NCBI GenBank assembly: GCA_003565555.1
Contig: PXBH01000045.1
Coordinates: forward strand, 1-46,979
Direction of reading: 5' to 3'
From: Cryomorphaceae bacterium
Lineage (GTDB): Bacteria; Bacteroidota; Bacteroidia; Flavobacteriales_D; Cryomorphaceae
Length of the DNA stretch: 46,979 nt
Shown here piece after piece: positions 25,703 to 34,787 of this stretch; the stretch's first letter is position 1, and each line of letters opens with the position of its first letter. The translations under genes and the position numbers were made by a program. The notes under the pieces were generated by a model. The model was not told where the DNA came from. It was given only the letters and a program-made list of their open reading frames with translations, and ran no database searches.

Positions 25703-27286
25703 TTAAGCGGTGCGGTACTTATCCGTGAGTTCGGCGCAGGCTTTCCTCAGGGTACCCGTTACCTCGTCGTTGATCACACCGCTGCGGAGCGTTTCCAAGA
25801 CGTCGTTGTGTTTGCTTTCCATGTAAGACAGAAATTCTTCCTCGAAGTCTTTCACTTTCTCTACGGGCACATCATTGATCAATCCGTTTGTTCCGAGATA
25901 GATAATGGCGACTTGCTTTTCGACAGACATCGGGGAGTTTTCGGCCTGCTTCAGGATCTCTACATTGCGGCGTCCCTTACCCAATACGGCCATGGTAGCG
26001 GCATCTAGGTCTGAACCGAATTTGGAGAAGGCTTCCAATTCGCGGAATTGGGCCTGGTCGATCTTGAGGGTACCCGCCACTTTTTTCATGGACTTGATTT
26101 GGGCATTACCCCCTACGCGCGATACCGAGATACCTACGTTGATCGCGGGACGAACGCCCGAAAGAAAGAGGTTAGACTCCAAGAAGATCTGTCCGTCTGT
26201 AATCGAAATTACGTTGGTCGGAATGTAGGCAGATACGTCACCCGATTGCGTTTCGATGATGGGCAGGGCCGTGAGTGAACCGCCGCCTTTTACTTTTCCT
26301 TTGAGGGATTCCGGCAGGTCATTCATTTGAGCGGCAATTTCATCGGAGTTGATGATCTTGGCTGCGCGCTCTAAGAGGCGGCTGTGCAGGTAGAATACAT
26401 CGCCAGGGTATGCCTCACGTCCGGGAGGACGGCGGAGAAGCAGCGACACTTCGCGGTAGGCCACGGCTTGCTTCGACAAATCATCATAAACGATCAGTGC
26501 GGGGCGACCGGTGTCCCGGAAAAATTCGCCGACTGCGGCACCTGCAAAGGGAGCGAGGTACTGCATGGGTGCGGGGTCAGAGGCGTTGGCCGCTACTACT
26601 ACGGTGTAAGCCATAGCGCCGGCATCCTCGAGTTTTTTCACCAACTGCGCAACCGTAGAGCCTTTCTGGCCGATGGCTACATAAATGCAGAATACAGGTT
26701 CACCGCGGTCGTAAAATTCGCGTTGGTTGATGATGGTATCAACGGCCACGGCTGATTTTCCCGTTTGGCGGTCACCGATGATGAGCTCGCGCTGACCTCG
26801 CCCTACCGGGATCATGGCATCGACAGCCTTTATCCCTGTTTGAAGGGGCTCGTTTACAGGCTGACGGTAGATTACCCCCGGTGCTTTGCGCTCCAGCGGC
26901 ATTTCAAAAAGCTCCCCGCTGATGGGGCCCTTTCCGTCGATGGGTTCGCCCAGTGTGTTCACCACGCGGCCTACCATACCTTCACCTACCTGAATCGAAG
27001 AAATTCGTCCGGTACGCTTCACCGATGCGCCCTCTTTAATATCATCGGAGGAGCCGAGGAGCACTACCCCTACATTGTCCTCTTCGAGGTTGAGTACCGT
27101 GCCTTTCAGGCCGGTCTCAAATTCTACGAGCTCACCCGCCTGTACTGCGGTAAGGCCGTAAATGCGTGCGATACCGTCACCCACTTGGAGCACGGTGCCG
27201 ACCTCTTCAAGCTCGGTTTCGGTTTTGAAACCGGCGAGTTGCTCTCGCAAGATTGCTGAAACTTCAGCCGGATTTACTTCCGCCAT
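25703..27286 (-). CDS. atpA: ATP synthase F1 subunit alpha
   Basis: 527 residues, normal length. Alpha forms the non-catalytic nucleotide sites of the F1 hexamer with beta. Visible: the beta-barrel start ([14 protein letters not shown]), the P-loop GDRQTGKSA at 171-179, [16 protein letters not shown], the [33 protein letters not shown] segment split over ~270-300, and the arginine-finger region SVSRVGG. Nothing is degenerate. Ten bases separate it from atpH and 41 bases from atpG. Confidence 0.98.
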   Translation of the reverse strand: MAEVNPAEVSAILREQLAGFKTETELEEVGTVLQVGDGIARIYGLTAVQAGELVEFETGLKGTVLNLEEDNVGVVLLGSSDDIKEGASVKRTGRISSIQVGEGMVGRVVNTLGEPIDGKGPISGELFEMPLERKAPGVIYRQPVNEPLQTGIKAVDAMIPVGRGQRELIIGDRQTGKSAVAVDTIINQREFYDRGEPVFCIYVAIGQKGSTVAQLVKKLEDAGAMAYTVVVAANASDPAPMQYLAPFAGAAVGEFFRDTGRPALIVYDDLSKQAVAYREVSLLLRRPPGREAYPGDVFYLHSRLLERAAKIINSDEIAAQMNDLPESLKGKVKGGGSLTALPIIETQSGDVSAYIPTNVISITDGQIFLESNLFLSGVRPAINVGISVSRVGGNAQIKSMKKVAGTLKIDQAQFRELEAFSKFGSDLDAATMAVLGKGRRNVEILKQAENSPMSVEKQVAIIYLGTNGLINDVPVEKVKDFEEEFLSYMESKHNDVLETLRSGVINDEVTGTLRKACAELTDKYRTA

Positions 27287-27296
27287 TTTATTTGTT

Positions 27297-27854
27297 TTAA
27301 AATTGTGAAACGTATGGATTGCTCTGTTGCAGACGTTTGATTTCTGCGATGCGGCTCAAGATGCTGTCGTCGTATTGTGCGTCACCGATCTTGATAACGA
27401 TACCTCCGATGATGTCCGGATTTACGTGTTCTTTCAGTTCGACTTTATCGTGCGTATTCTTAACCAAAGCGTTTATTTTCGCGCGCAAAGCCTCATCGAG
27501 GGCTATTGCCGTGGTCACCTCGGCCAATACAATGCCCTGTTGCTCCCTGTAAAGGGCTTCGAAGGCTGCGGCGATTTCGGGGAGGATGATTTCCCGTCTT
27601 TTTCGCACGATGATTTTCAAGAACTTCTCGGTCACCTTTCCGATTTTACCGCTGAAAATTTTGTCCAGCACAGCGGTCTTTTTGTCTGCTTTGATCAGCG
27701 GACTTTTCAGGAATTTGACCAGGTCGGCATTTTCTCTGCACGAAGCCTGAACGACCTGCATATCAGCCGCCACTTCCGCGAGGATTTTTTCGCTTTCGGC
27801 AAAATCCAATAAAGATTTGGCGTAGCGCCGGGCGGCCTTAAGGTTTTTGTGCAT
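27297..27854 (-). CDS. atpH: ATP synthase F1 subunit delta
   Basis: 185 residues, full length. Delta caps the F1 hexamer and holds the peripheral b stalk. The N-terminal helical domain ([21 protein letters not shown]) and the C-terminal signature ([14 protein letters not shown]-like; here [21 protein letters not shown]) are clear. The atpF stop lies one base upstream of its ATG, so the genes are tightly linked. Confidence 0.96.
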   Translation of the reverse strand: MHKNLKAARRYAKSLLDFAESEKILAEVAADMQVVQASCRENADLVKFLKSPLIKADKKTAVLDKIFSGKIGKVTEKFLKIIVRKRREIILPEIAAAFEALYREQQGIVLAEVTTAIALDEALRAKINALVKNTHDKVELKEHVNPDIIGGIVIKIGDAQYDDSILSRIAEIKRLQQSNPYVSQF

Positions 27855-27855
27855 A

Positions 27856-28344
27856 TCAGTTCAGTTTTGCTTCGCTGATGTATTGGTCGATGAGTTTCTT
27901 CTGCTCCTCGCTTGATTCGAGTTTTTGCCGCACGAGTTTCTCGGCGATTTCAAGGCTCAATTCGGAGACTTGGTTTTTGATCTCGGTGAGGGCTGCCATT
28001 TTTTCGTTTCGGATGGCGCCTTTGGCTTCCTTGACGATCTCATCGTATTTCGAATCGGCCTTTTCTTTGGCTTCAGCGATGATTTTGTCTTTCATGTCGC
28101 GCGCTTCCTTCAGCATGGCATCCCGCTCCAGACGGGCTTCCTTCAGCAGGGCCTCATTGTCCGATTGGAGCTGCGACATTTCTTTGCGGGCTTGTTCAGC
28201 CGCTTTCAGCGATGACTCTATGGAGTCTTCGCGCTCTTTGATAGAGGCTAAAATGGGCTTCCACGCAAACTTGGCGAGGATGAAAGCCACCGCCAAAAAT
28301 GCGATGGTCGACCAAAATACGGTACCTATACTGACGTCGAGCAT
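27856..28344 (-). CDS. atpF: ATP synthase F0 subunit b
   Basis: 162 residues. One N-terminal membrane helix (about 5-27, GTVFWSTIAFLAVAFILAKF) is followed by a long charged helix that dimerises as the peripheral stalk (WKPILASIKEREDSIESSL onward). The length and layout are standard. A stem-loop lies in the 77-base gap between atpE and this gene. Confidence 0.97.
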   Translation of the reverse strand: MLDVSIGTVFWSTIAFLAVAFILAKFAWKPILASIKEREDSIESSLKAAEQARKEMSQLQSDNEALLKEARLERDAMLKEARDMKDKIIAEAKEKADSKYDEIVKEAKGAIRNEKMAALTEIKNQVSELSLEIAEKLVRQKLESSEEQKKLIDQYISEAKLN

Positions 28345-28385
28345 ATGATTGAGTTTTTAAAAAGCTTCTCGATGAAAAGAAAGGG

Positions 28386-28406
28386 GTCCCGGCCAACCGC
28401 CGGGAC
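28386..28406 (-). other. GC-rich stem-loop between atpE and atpF
   Basis: GTCCCGGC (28386-28393) pairs perfectly with GCCGGGAC (28399-28406) around a five-base loop. On the minus strand it lies 15 bases past the atpE stop and is followed by CCCTTTCTTTTC, a weak T-rich tract. It could protect the 3' end of an atpE mRNA or act as a leaky terminator, either of which would raise c-subunit output over the genes downstream. Function is inferred from position only. Confidence 0.6.
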
Positions 28407-28421
28407 ACGCCTTTCAGATCT

Positions 28422-28670
28422 TTACTTTGTGAGGACTACGAGGAGGCATACGATTACGCCGAAAAGCGCAACACCCTCGATGAGGGCCGCAGCAACAATC
28501 ATGTTGGCGCGGATGTCTCCGGTAGCTTCGGGCTGACGTGCCATAGATTCAAGTGCGGACCCGCCGATACGGCCGATACCTACACCTGCGCCTACTGCGG
28601 CAACGCCGGCGCCGATTCCTGCCAAACCGTAATTGGCGGCAGCCTCTAAGAGAATTGTGAGTAATTCCAT
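28422..28670 (-). CDS. atpE: ATP synthase F0 subunit c
   Basis: 82 residues forming a two-helix hairpin. The glycine-rich first helix (GIGAGVAAVGAGVGIGRIG) packs the c-ring, the ARQPE loop (44-48) contacts gamma and epsilon, and Glu65 in ALIEGVALFG is the ion-carrying carboxylate. The first helix lacks the Gln and the second lacks the Ser/Thr-Tyr ligands of Na+-type rings, so proton coupling is expected. Confidence 0.97.
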   Translation of the reverse strand: MELLTILLEAAANYGLAGIGAGVAAVGAGVGIGRIGGSALESMARQPEATGDIRANMIVAAALIEGVALFGVIVCLLVVLTK

Positions 28671-28716
28671 GAGAATTTGGGTTTATTTGGTTTGCTTATT
28701 GCCTGGGGTGAAAAAA

Positions 28717-29862
28717 TCAATGGTGGGCTTCTTGCGTGGCATCGCCGAAGTAAAGCGCAGCCAAAAGCGTGAAAACATAAGCCTGAAGAAAGGCCACCAA
28801 AAGTTCGATGAAAAACATGAAAATCATGAAGAGGGTACTCCCGATACCTACCCCGATCTCTGCCCCTACACCCGCTTCACTGAAGATCAGTACGAGCGAT
28901 ACAAAGGACAAAATGATGATGTGACCGGCGGTGATGTTTGCCGTGAGACGAATCATGAGTACAGTCGGCTTGATAAAAATACCGAGGACTTCGATCGGGA
29001 CCAAGATAAACTTGATGGGGAGGGGCACACCGGGAGGCCAAAAAAGGTGACCCCAGTAGTGCTTGTTTCCGTTTACCGTGGTGATAATAAATACGATGGC
29101 TGCCAATACCAAAGTCACGGAGAGCGTGCCCGTTACATTGAACCCGCCAATGAATGGGATGAGTCCCAACATATTGGCAATCCAAATAAAGAAAAACACG
29201 GTAAGGAGAAAGGGCATGAAGCGGTCTGCCTTGTGCGCCCCGATGGAGGGGACGGCGACTTCATCGCGAATAAAGAGGATGAGCGGCTCCATAAAAGACT
29301 GCACGCCTTTAGGTGCTTGTCCTTTGCGCTTTTTGTATCCGCGCGCCGAAGTAATAAAAAGGTAGAGCAGCAATCCGCAAGTCAGGAAAATGCCGAATAC
29401 GCTCTTGGTGATCGAAAAATCCATTACCGCTGTATTGAGCACTTCACCCGATTCGGGGTCGAAGGAAATGCTTCCGTCAGCATCCGCGAGGTAGATGTGC
29501 TCGTGGTACATTGCGTAATCCGCGTAACGGTAGTAATGCTCGCGAGACACCTTTCCGTCGGGAGCGGTGTGCTCAAAGTGACGCTTATCTCCTTTGTAAA
29601 GGCGCTTGCTGCTGAAAATGTCGAGACCTTTTTCGCTGTACACGATCACGGGAAGGTAGACTACCAGATCGCCGATGAGGTGTATTTCGTGGGCGTCGGC
29701 AATGTGATGCATGATCATTTTTCCGGCGTCGAAGGCTTCCTCTCTGCCATCAACTTCGCGTGTGGCGTCTTGTGCTGTCAAAGAACTGAGGCAGCCGGCC
29801 GTGAGAATCAACGCCGAAAACAGGCGTATAAATCTTTGAGCAGTAGGATTTTTTGCGAGCAT
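28717..29862 (-). CDS. atpB: ATP synthase F0 subunit a with long N-terminal extension
   Basis: 381 residues, much longer than the ~270 of E. coli. The C-terminal ~230 residues are the normal a-subunit: essential Arg305 in LMIRLTANITAGH and the FFIELLVAFLQAYVFTLL end. In front lie a signal-like helix with a possible lipobox (ILTAGC) and ~130 soluble residues rich in His and Tyr (HFEHTAPDG, EHYYRYADYAMYHEH), expected outside the cytoplasm. Such extensions are usual in Bacteroidota. It has its own -7 box upstream and is followed by atpE after 46 bases. Confidence 0.96.
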   Translation of the reverse strand: MLAKNPTAQRFIRLFSALILTAGCLSSLTAQDATREVDGREEAFDAGKMIMHHIADAHEIHLIGDLVVYLPVIVYSEKGLDIFSSKRLYKGDKRHFEHTAPDGKVSREHYYRYADYAMYHEHIYLADADGSISFDPESGEVLNTAVMDFSITKSVFGIFLTCGLLLYLFITSARGYKKRKGQAPKGVQSFMEPLILFIRDEVAVPSIGAHKADRFMPFLLTVFFFIWIANMLGLIPFIGGFNVTGTLSVTLVLAAIVFIITTVNGNKHYWGHLFWPPGVPLPIKFILVPIEVLGIFIKPTVLMIRLTANITAGHIIILSFVSLVLIFSEAGVGAEIGVGIGSTLFMIFMFFIELLVAFLQAYVFTLLAALYFGDATQEAHH

Positions 29863-29907
29863 TCAGGGCTTTATTGCGGGCCTGAGAAGGGCCCCGAAAA
29901 TCAGCTG

Positions 29908-29915
29908 CAAAGCTA
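29908..29915 (-). promoter_or_regulatory. -7 box (TAGCTTTG) upstream of atpB
   Basis: The minus-strand TAGCTTTG matches TAnnTTTG and ends 45 bases before the atpB ATG, in the 130-base gap after the small membrane protein gene. A TTTG occurs 23 bases further upstream, slightly beyond the usual 19-21 spacing. It suggests an internal promoter for atpB-E-F-H-A-G apart from any read-through from porW. Confidence 0.6.
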
Positions 29916-29992
29916 TGTATTTTATCTGCAACGAAAAACAAATGAAAGTCTTTTTTACCGGGACTTTTCAGGAGGGCGACGGAAGTGCTTTT

Positions 29993-30367
29993 TCACCTTT
30001 CATTTTTCATCCGCGGGAGCAAGTCTTTGACCTCGGCAGCGGTGAACAGGGCGTAGGCAATCATATAGCCTACGGCAGTGAATGCCAGCTCCTCTTTTGC
30101 CGTAAGGCCGATGGCTACCAAGAGGATCACAGAAAGGAAAAGCTTGACGGTAAGGGCCCCCATGAAATAGGTTACGAAGAGCTGAGCACGCTTTTCATTG
30201 GCAGCGATGAGCTGTCTGTGTACGATGTAGGTAAGAGCGGCGATAAAAATCAGGGAAATCCAATATGAAAACGGTACCTCGCCGCGGTCTGAGAGGGCTG
30301 CCGCAGCAATTGCTCCCGCAGCGTTGAGCGCCAAAATAAGTACAAGGGTGAGGGCGAATTTTTTCAT
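29993..30367 (-). CDS. Small membrane protein in the AtpI position
   Basis: 124 residues with four hydrophobic stretches (about 3-25, 34-50, 65-88, 93-110) and a short basic C-terminus (LPRMKNER). There is no diagnostic motif, but its place between atpZ and atpB is that of atpI in other bacteria, where AtpI helps c-ring assembly or ion handling. I infer an accessory role in F0 biogenesis from topology and position alone. It starts nine bases after atpZ ends. Confidence 0.75.
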   Translation of the reverse strand: MKKFALTLVLILALNAAGAIAAAALSDRGEVPFSYWISLIFIAALTYIVHRQLIAANEKRAQLFVTYFMGALTVKLFLSVILLVAIGLTAKEELAFTAVGYMIAYALFTAAEVKDLLPRMKNER

Positions 30368-30376
30368 GCTGCGGAT

Positions 30377-30616
30377 TTAGAGCGAGTAGACGTCTTTGAT
30401 CACAAAATATACGGCCAGAGCCACACCGAAGAGGGCCCCTGCCAATGTGAACCAGGGAACCTCATATGGCGTGCGCGCATCAGCGCGCTGACCGAGATAG
30501 ATGCCCAACCAAATCACCACCCCCATTTTCACAGCCGTTCCGGTGAGCTTGTAGACAGCGTGGGGGCGGTCTTTTTTACCGTGTGGCTTCTCGGAGCTTT
30601 TCCTTTTCTCCGTCAA
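30377..30616 (-). CDS. atpZ: AtpZ/AtpI family F0F1-ATPase accessory protein
   Basis: 79 residues. A basic, Lys-rich N-terminus precedes two membrane helices: VKMGVVIWLGIYLGQRAD and WFTLAGALFGVALAVYFVI, the G-x-x-x-G pattern typical of AtpZ, which in other bacteria joins AtpI in ion uptake or ATP synthase assembly. No ATG precedes the conserved part, so the TTG at 30616 is the best start; it overlaps the bactofilin gene by 41 bases. A shorter start would remove the conserved YKLTGTAVKM region. Confidence 0.85.
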   Translation of the reverse strand: MTEKRKSSEKPHGKKDRPHAVYKLTGTAVKMGVVIWLGIYLGQRADARTPYEVPWFTLAGALFGVALAVYFVIKDVYSL

Positions 30617-31019
30617 TTTCGGTCTTCTGTTTAAAGTCCTTGACTACACCGCCGCCCATTTCACATTTTCCCGTGAAGACGGCTCCGGGCTCTATGGCCA
30701 GCTTTTTGGTTACAATGTCGCAGTCCAACTTGGCCGTAGATTTCAACGACAGCAAGCCGTTTACCGTAATTTTACCTTTTACGGAGCCTTCCACATCGGC
30801 GTTTTCGCAGGTAACCTCTCCGCGAATGGTTCCTGTAGAACCCACGACCAAGCGGCCTTTGACCTTAATATCTCCTTTGACATTTCCGTCGATGCGGATG
30901 TTGCTGTCAGACACTACAACTCCTTCGATATCTGTTCCCGAAACGATTCTGTTCAATTTTTCCGGTGAGTGGGCTTCGCCTGTTTTTGACATATCTTTCT
31001 GGTTTGTGCTTTTGAACAT
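30576..31019 (-). CDS. Bactofilin (polymer-forming cytoskeletal protein)
   Basis: 147 residues. The core (about 25-130) is a repetitive beta-helix with regularly spaced Gly-Val strands: GVVVSDSNIRIDGNVKGDIK, then GTIRGEVTCENADVEGSVKG. Proline-free charged tails flank it. Bactofilins polymerise without nucleotides and organise cell shape, stalks or envelope enzymes. The gene lies 20 bases after porW and runs into atpZ. A functional link with the M23 enzyme encoded divergently across porW is possible, since bactofilin-M23 pairs are known in other bacteria. Confidence 0.94.
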   Translation of the reverse strand: MFKSTNQKDMSKTGEAHSPEKLNRIVSGTDIEGVVVSDSNIRIDGNVKGDIKVKGRLVVGSTGTIRGEVTCENADVEGSVKGKITVNGLLSLKSTAKLDCDIVTKKLAIEPGAVFTGKCEMGGGVVKDFKQKTEIDGEKEKLREATR

Positions 31020-31039
31020 GGGGGTGGTATTGAAAGCGT

Positions 31040-33700
31040 TTACAAGTAATTCTCCCGAAAGAACACATCGTACACTTCGGGGTTTTTGTTGCGAAACAGC
31101 ACGGTGAAATTCTTTGTTGTGATGGTAAAGGTAGGGTAATTCTTCTCAACCAATTCCTTGACCAATCCTTTGTTCTTGATGAAAGTATTGTAGTATTCCT
31201 GAGCGGTCTCTTTGCTCTTGAAGCTGCGCACGATTACAATCTGATGGCTTTTGTCGATGAAACTGTTCGTGACACGCAGTGAAGCGTTTTTGTAATATTC
31301 GGCATTGAACTGCGCCATGAGCTCCTTGATTTCCGTCGCATTTTCTTCCTCTTTCGGGAAAATCAATGCGAAAAAATGCTCACTTTCGTGATCGACCTTA
31401 AACATAGATGTGTTGACGTCTTTGTCGGCCAAATCATCATCATCGTCGCTGTCGCGTGTTTGTTTCATGTCTTTACGCGCTTGCCGTGCCTTGGCATCAT
31501 TGAGGTCACCGAGCAGCTCTGCGGCTTTGTCACCTTCTTCCGTATCGGGAAATTTTGCGATGATTTCTTTCAGGATATTTTCGAAGGAATTAGGATCACT
31601 TTTTGAGCCGATGGTCAATGCTTTGATGAGGTAGTACTTCCGCAAAAAATTATTGTCGGGCTCACCGGTAATGACGTTGTTGCAGGTGAGCAATACCTCG
31701 TTGTACCTGCGCTGGGTGAATTTGTCGAAGGTTTCCTCGTAAAGGATTTTTTCAGCTTCGTAATTTTCATTTTTATCGGCGAGGTAATCGGGGTTGAGGA
31801 TGAGCTTGGCATAATCAGTCTCGGGATGGTCTTCCAGGAGGATGTCTTTCCAGTAATCCGAATTGTCCATAAAGCCTGTTCCCACAAATCCTCCCGACCG
31901 CTCTTTCTCGTAATAGATGCGGTAGAGCTGATAGTACGCGCTGGGCGCTGTGGCACTGGTGTCGTACTGGTTGGCAATACGAAGGAAGGATTCGATGGCC
32001 ATATCATCATCTTTGAGCCGCTCTTTATACAGCAGACCGATATCGTACAGCGCCTCAATAATTTCGAAGTGTTTTGCGCCCTGTGCGGAATCACTCATGG
32101 GAAGGAGATCGATGTATTCTTCGAGGGTGAGAATGCCGGTGTCGGCCTCTTCGCCCATGGGAGCATCCTCATCATCATCATCCGAACCGCGATTTACGGA
32201 GGCTTTGGTACTCCTCCGCCAGTCGTCTTCCAAAGTTCTGGTGCCCCACCTCCGCCTGAATTCTTGCAGGCCGCTGCCGAGCGCCGAGGGATTGTAGAAA
32301 TACCAGTTTTTCCCCGAGCCGTATGATTTTTCACCGCCGCCGGCTCCCCCCATAAATTGAAGGCGCTCGAGGGCCTCTTGCTCTTCCTTCTTTTTGCGTT
32401 CGTACTCCGCTTCCAGATCGGCAATCATTTTCAGGATGAATTTGTCGCGCTCATCCTCATCCATATTCGCCACGGTGAGCAGGCTGTCATTTTCCTCCAC
32501 AATGTCCAGATTGCGCACGAGATCACCGAGCGAGGTCGCCTTGGCAAGGATATCCCGGTAGCCGGGAAAGTCTTCCGTGATCAGCGTGGAGGTGCTGTCG
32601 TAGTATAGTTTTGCCGTGAGGTATTCGCGGTCTTCAAAATACAGGTCTGCAATCCGGAGGTAACTTTTGGCTTTCTGATTCGGATTGTTCACGCTTGACC
32701 TCACTGAGAGTTTCAGCAGCCTGACGCCCTCCTCGATATTGCGCTCTTCCAGCTCAATCTCTGCCCACGCATAATAAATTTGGTCCCGAAAGTCGCGGTA
32801 TTTTTCTTCTTTGGACATTTCGAGAAGCATGGTCTTGATCCTCCCGGAGTCCAGCTTTCGGTCGAAGGAAAGGGCCTGACTTATTTTCGCATAAAACTCC
32901 ATTTCATATCCCGGTTTCAGCTCGACCACACGCTCAAAATAGCCGATCGCCTGCTTCGAACGCCCCTCTTCTTTGTGTGCCTGCCCCGCAATGTAAGTGA
33001 GCCGGGCCTTCATTTTTCGGTCTTCGGTGAGTCGGGCGGCTTCTTCGAGATAGGGAATGGCTTCGGCGTACTTTTCCTGCTGCATGTACATGTCGGCAAG
33101 TACAGTATTCATCCGTGCCTCGAAGTTTTTCGGGCGGTCGCTGCTCATGTCTTTTTCCAGGACGGAGAGCACCGTTTTTGCTTTGCTGTACTTTTCCTCT
33201 TTGAAATACGTTCGCGCCAGCCAGAGCCCGGCATCGTATCGCGAAGATTGGCCTTTGTACTTTTTCGCTACGTAGGCAAACATTTCCTGAGCCGTGCTGT
33301 AGCGACCCTTGTAGTAATTCGCGATACCGATCATTAAATACCCGTCATCGATCCACTTGTTTTTCTCCTTCTTGCTGATCTCCATGCTGTGCCTGTCGAT
33401 CATGGTGCCGCACTTTTCGATGATGGCATCCATTTGGGGAAAAAGGTTCTTCTGCTGCTCCTCATTGGGCTCGACAAAAACAGGCAATACACTGAGGTAA
33501 TCTTCCTCTTTCGAAGCCCATAGCTGGTTCTCCGTCTGCATGAGCAGCTCATTGGCATTGAAATACCAATTGTACTGAGAAGTCATCTGGTGGTAAAACC
33601 TGCTCGTAAATTTGTCCTTTTTTCTGGAGCAGCCGGAAACGGCCACAACGGTAATTAGCACCGAAGAGACGATGGCAGCGTATGAAAAGCATTTTTTCAC
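31040..33700 (-). CDS. porW: T9SS/gliding lipoprotein PorW (SprE)
   Basis: 886 residues from a GTG start. The lipoprotein signal ends in VVAVSGC (Cys24). The YHQMTSQYNWYFNANELL segment is the conserved PorW/SprE start, followed by TPR repeats (about 120-400), a low-complexity charged and glycine-rich linker, the family signature NWYFYNPSALGSGLQEFRRRWG near 460-485, more TPR-like helices and a C-terminal globular domain. PorW is an outer-membrane lipoprotein needed for T9SS function and, in gliding species, for gliding, where it is thought to join the PorK/N ring to the translocon. A -7 box lies 33 bases upstream. Confidence 0.93.
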   Translation of the reverse strand: MKKCFSYAAIVSSVLITVVAVSGCSRKKDKFTSRFYHQMTSQYNWYFNANELLMQTENQLWASKEEDYLSVLPVFVEPNEEQQKNLFPQMDAIIEKCGTMIDRHSMEISKKEKNKWIDDGYLMIGIANYYKGRYSTAQEMFAYVAKKYKGQSSRYDAGLWLARTYFKEEKYSKAKTVLSVLEKDMSSDRPKNFEARMNTVLADMYMQQEKYAEAIPYLEEAARLTEDRKMKARLTYIAGQAHKEEGRSKQAIGYFERVVELKPGYEMEFYAKISQALSFDRKLDSGRIKTMLLEMSKEEKYRDFRDQIYYAWAEIELEERNIEEGVRLLKLSVRSSVNNPNQKAKSYLRIADLYFEDREYLTAKLYYDSTSTLITEDFPGYRDILAKATSLGDLVRNLDIVEENDSLLTVANMDEDERDKFILKMIADLEAEYERKKKEEQEALERLQFMGGAGGGEKSYGSGKNWYFYNPSALGSGLQEFRRRWGTRTLEDDWRRSTKASVNRGSDDDDEDAPMGEEADTGILTLEEYIDLLPMSDSAQGAKHFEIIEALYDIGLLYKERLKDDDMAIESFLRIANQYDTSATAPSAYYQLYRIYYEKERSGGFVGTGFMDNSDYWKDILLEDHPETDYAKLILNPDYLADKNENYEAEKILYEETFDKFTQRRYNEVLLTCNNVITGEPDNNFLRKYYLIKALTIGSKSDPNSFENILKEIIAKFPDTEEGDKAAELLGDLNDAKARQARKDMKQTRDSDDDDDLADKDVNTSMFKVDHESEHFFALIFPKEEENATEIKELMAQFNAEYYKNASLRVTNSFIDKSHQIVIVRSFKSKETAQEYYNTFIKNKGLVKELVEKNYPTFTITTKNFTVLFRNKNPEVYDVFFRENYL

Positions 33701-33733
33701 GTAGGACGGGTTACCGCATTAACTTGTAATTTA

Positions 33734-33741
33734 CAAAATTA
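33734..33741 (-). promoter_or_regulatory. -7 box (TAATTTTG) for porW
   Basis: The minus-strand TAATTTTG fits TAnnTTTG and ends 33 bases before the GTG start of porW, in the 123-base gap shared with the divergent M23 gene. It would drive porW, bactofilin, atpZ and the small membrane protein, with possible read-through into atpB. Confidence 0.55.
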
Positions 33742-33823
33742 TTGCATTTTTCCGATTCGCCGATTTTTCACTTGTTCAGGGGCGGCTAAATTATTCAGAT
33801 ATTTACCCCTTCGCAAAGTTTGC

Positions 33824-34711
33824 ATGACGGAAAAGGACAGAAAAGATAAAAAGCTGATCAATAAGCTGAAGGACAGGTATAGACTTGTCTTGGTCAATGA
33901 AACCACTTTTGACGAACGGTTTTCTGCCTACCTCACCCCGCTCAATGTAATCGCGGGAGTGGCAGCTGTGGTCATCGTCATTTCTGTTTTCGTGGTCTCG
34001 GTCATTATATTGACGCCGCTGAAAGAATACATCCCGGGATACAGCGATGCCGAAACCCGGATCGCGGCCCTCCGCGCTGCTGTAAAGGCAGATTCACTTG
34101 CCGAGGCACAGCGGATTTACGACCGCTACTTCGAGCAGCTCGCCGGTGTGCTCAGGGGCGAATTGCCCGATGACACCCTCGCGGAGGAAACCGCCGGCGA
34201 CAGACGCATAACTTATGAGGACTTGAGCTTTGCCGTATCGCGGGAGGACTCTCTGCTGCGCAAGGAGATCGAGTCGGAAGAGCGGTTTGCTCTGAATCCG
34301 GGCGCGGGATTTGCCGGCGAAGCTACGGGGCTTCCCGGCGTCTTCTTCTTTACGCCGCTCAGAGGGCCGGTTTCGGCCTCCTTCGACCCCACCATCGGTC
34401 ACTACGGTGTTGATATAGCTGCAGATGAAGGCGCCGCGGTCAGCGCGGTGTTCGACGGCACCATCGTGATGGCCTCATTTACCTCCGACGGCGGTTACGT
34501 GATCCAAATCCAACACCCGAACAACCTGATTTCCGTGTACAAGCACAATGCGGCCCTGCTCAAGAAAACGGGCGACAGGGTGGAGGCCGGCGATATCATT
34601 GCTGTGGCAGGCAATACCGGTGAATACACCGACGGCCCCCACCTTCACTTCGAGCTGTGGTACAACGGCAACCCGCTGGATCCACAGGCCTTTATCGCTT
34701 TTTCACCTTGA
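33824..34711 (+). CDS. Membrane-anchored M23 peptidoglycan endopeptidase
   Basis: 295 residues. A basic cytoplasmic N-terminus (about 1-40) leads to one membrane helix (about 45-67), a helical stalk and a C-terminal LytM/M23 domain (about 180-293). All zinc and catalytic residues are kept: HYGVD, the YKH histidine and HLHFELW. It should hydrolyse peptide cross-links in the periplasm, in contrast to the degenerate EnvC-like protein at 11178. It is divergent from porW, and in many Bacteroidota this enzyme, porW and bactofilin are neighbours. Confidence 0.93.
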   Translation: MTEKDRKDKKLINKLKDRYRLVLVNETTFDERFSAYLTPLNVIAGVAAVVIVISVFVVSVIILTPLKEYIPGYSDAETRIAALRAAVKADSLAEAQRIYDRYFEQLAGVLRGELPDDTLAEETAGDRRITYEDLSFAVSREDSLLRKEIESEERFALNPGAGFAGEATGLPGVFFFTPLRGPVSASFDPTIGHYGVDIAADEGAAVSAVFDGTIVMASFTSDGGYVIQIQHPNNLISVYKHNAALLKKTGDRVEAGDIIAVAGNTGEYTDGPHLHFELWYNGNPLDPQAFIAFSP

Positions 34712-34787
34712 TTTCGGCGGCAGAGAAATAACATCCCGAAGGGCACGCCGTTAAGAATAATCTCGGAACGCAAGGCCGAAGAACGGA

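Noticed and set aside
24777-29862. Na+-type ATP synthase
   Set aside because: The c subunit lacks the Gln and Ser/Thr-Tyr ligands of Na+ rings; only the carboxylate Glu65 is present.
28633-30030. 465-residue open frame on the plus strand
   Set aside because: Antisense to atpE, atpB and the atpB promoter gap; composition is the mirror of the real genes, with low-complexity Glu/Asp/Lys runs and no motif.
33801-33822. -7 box directly before the M23 gene
   Set aside because: The only candidate (AAAGTTTG) breaks the T of TAnnTTTG and ends one base before the ATG, so it is not counted.
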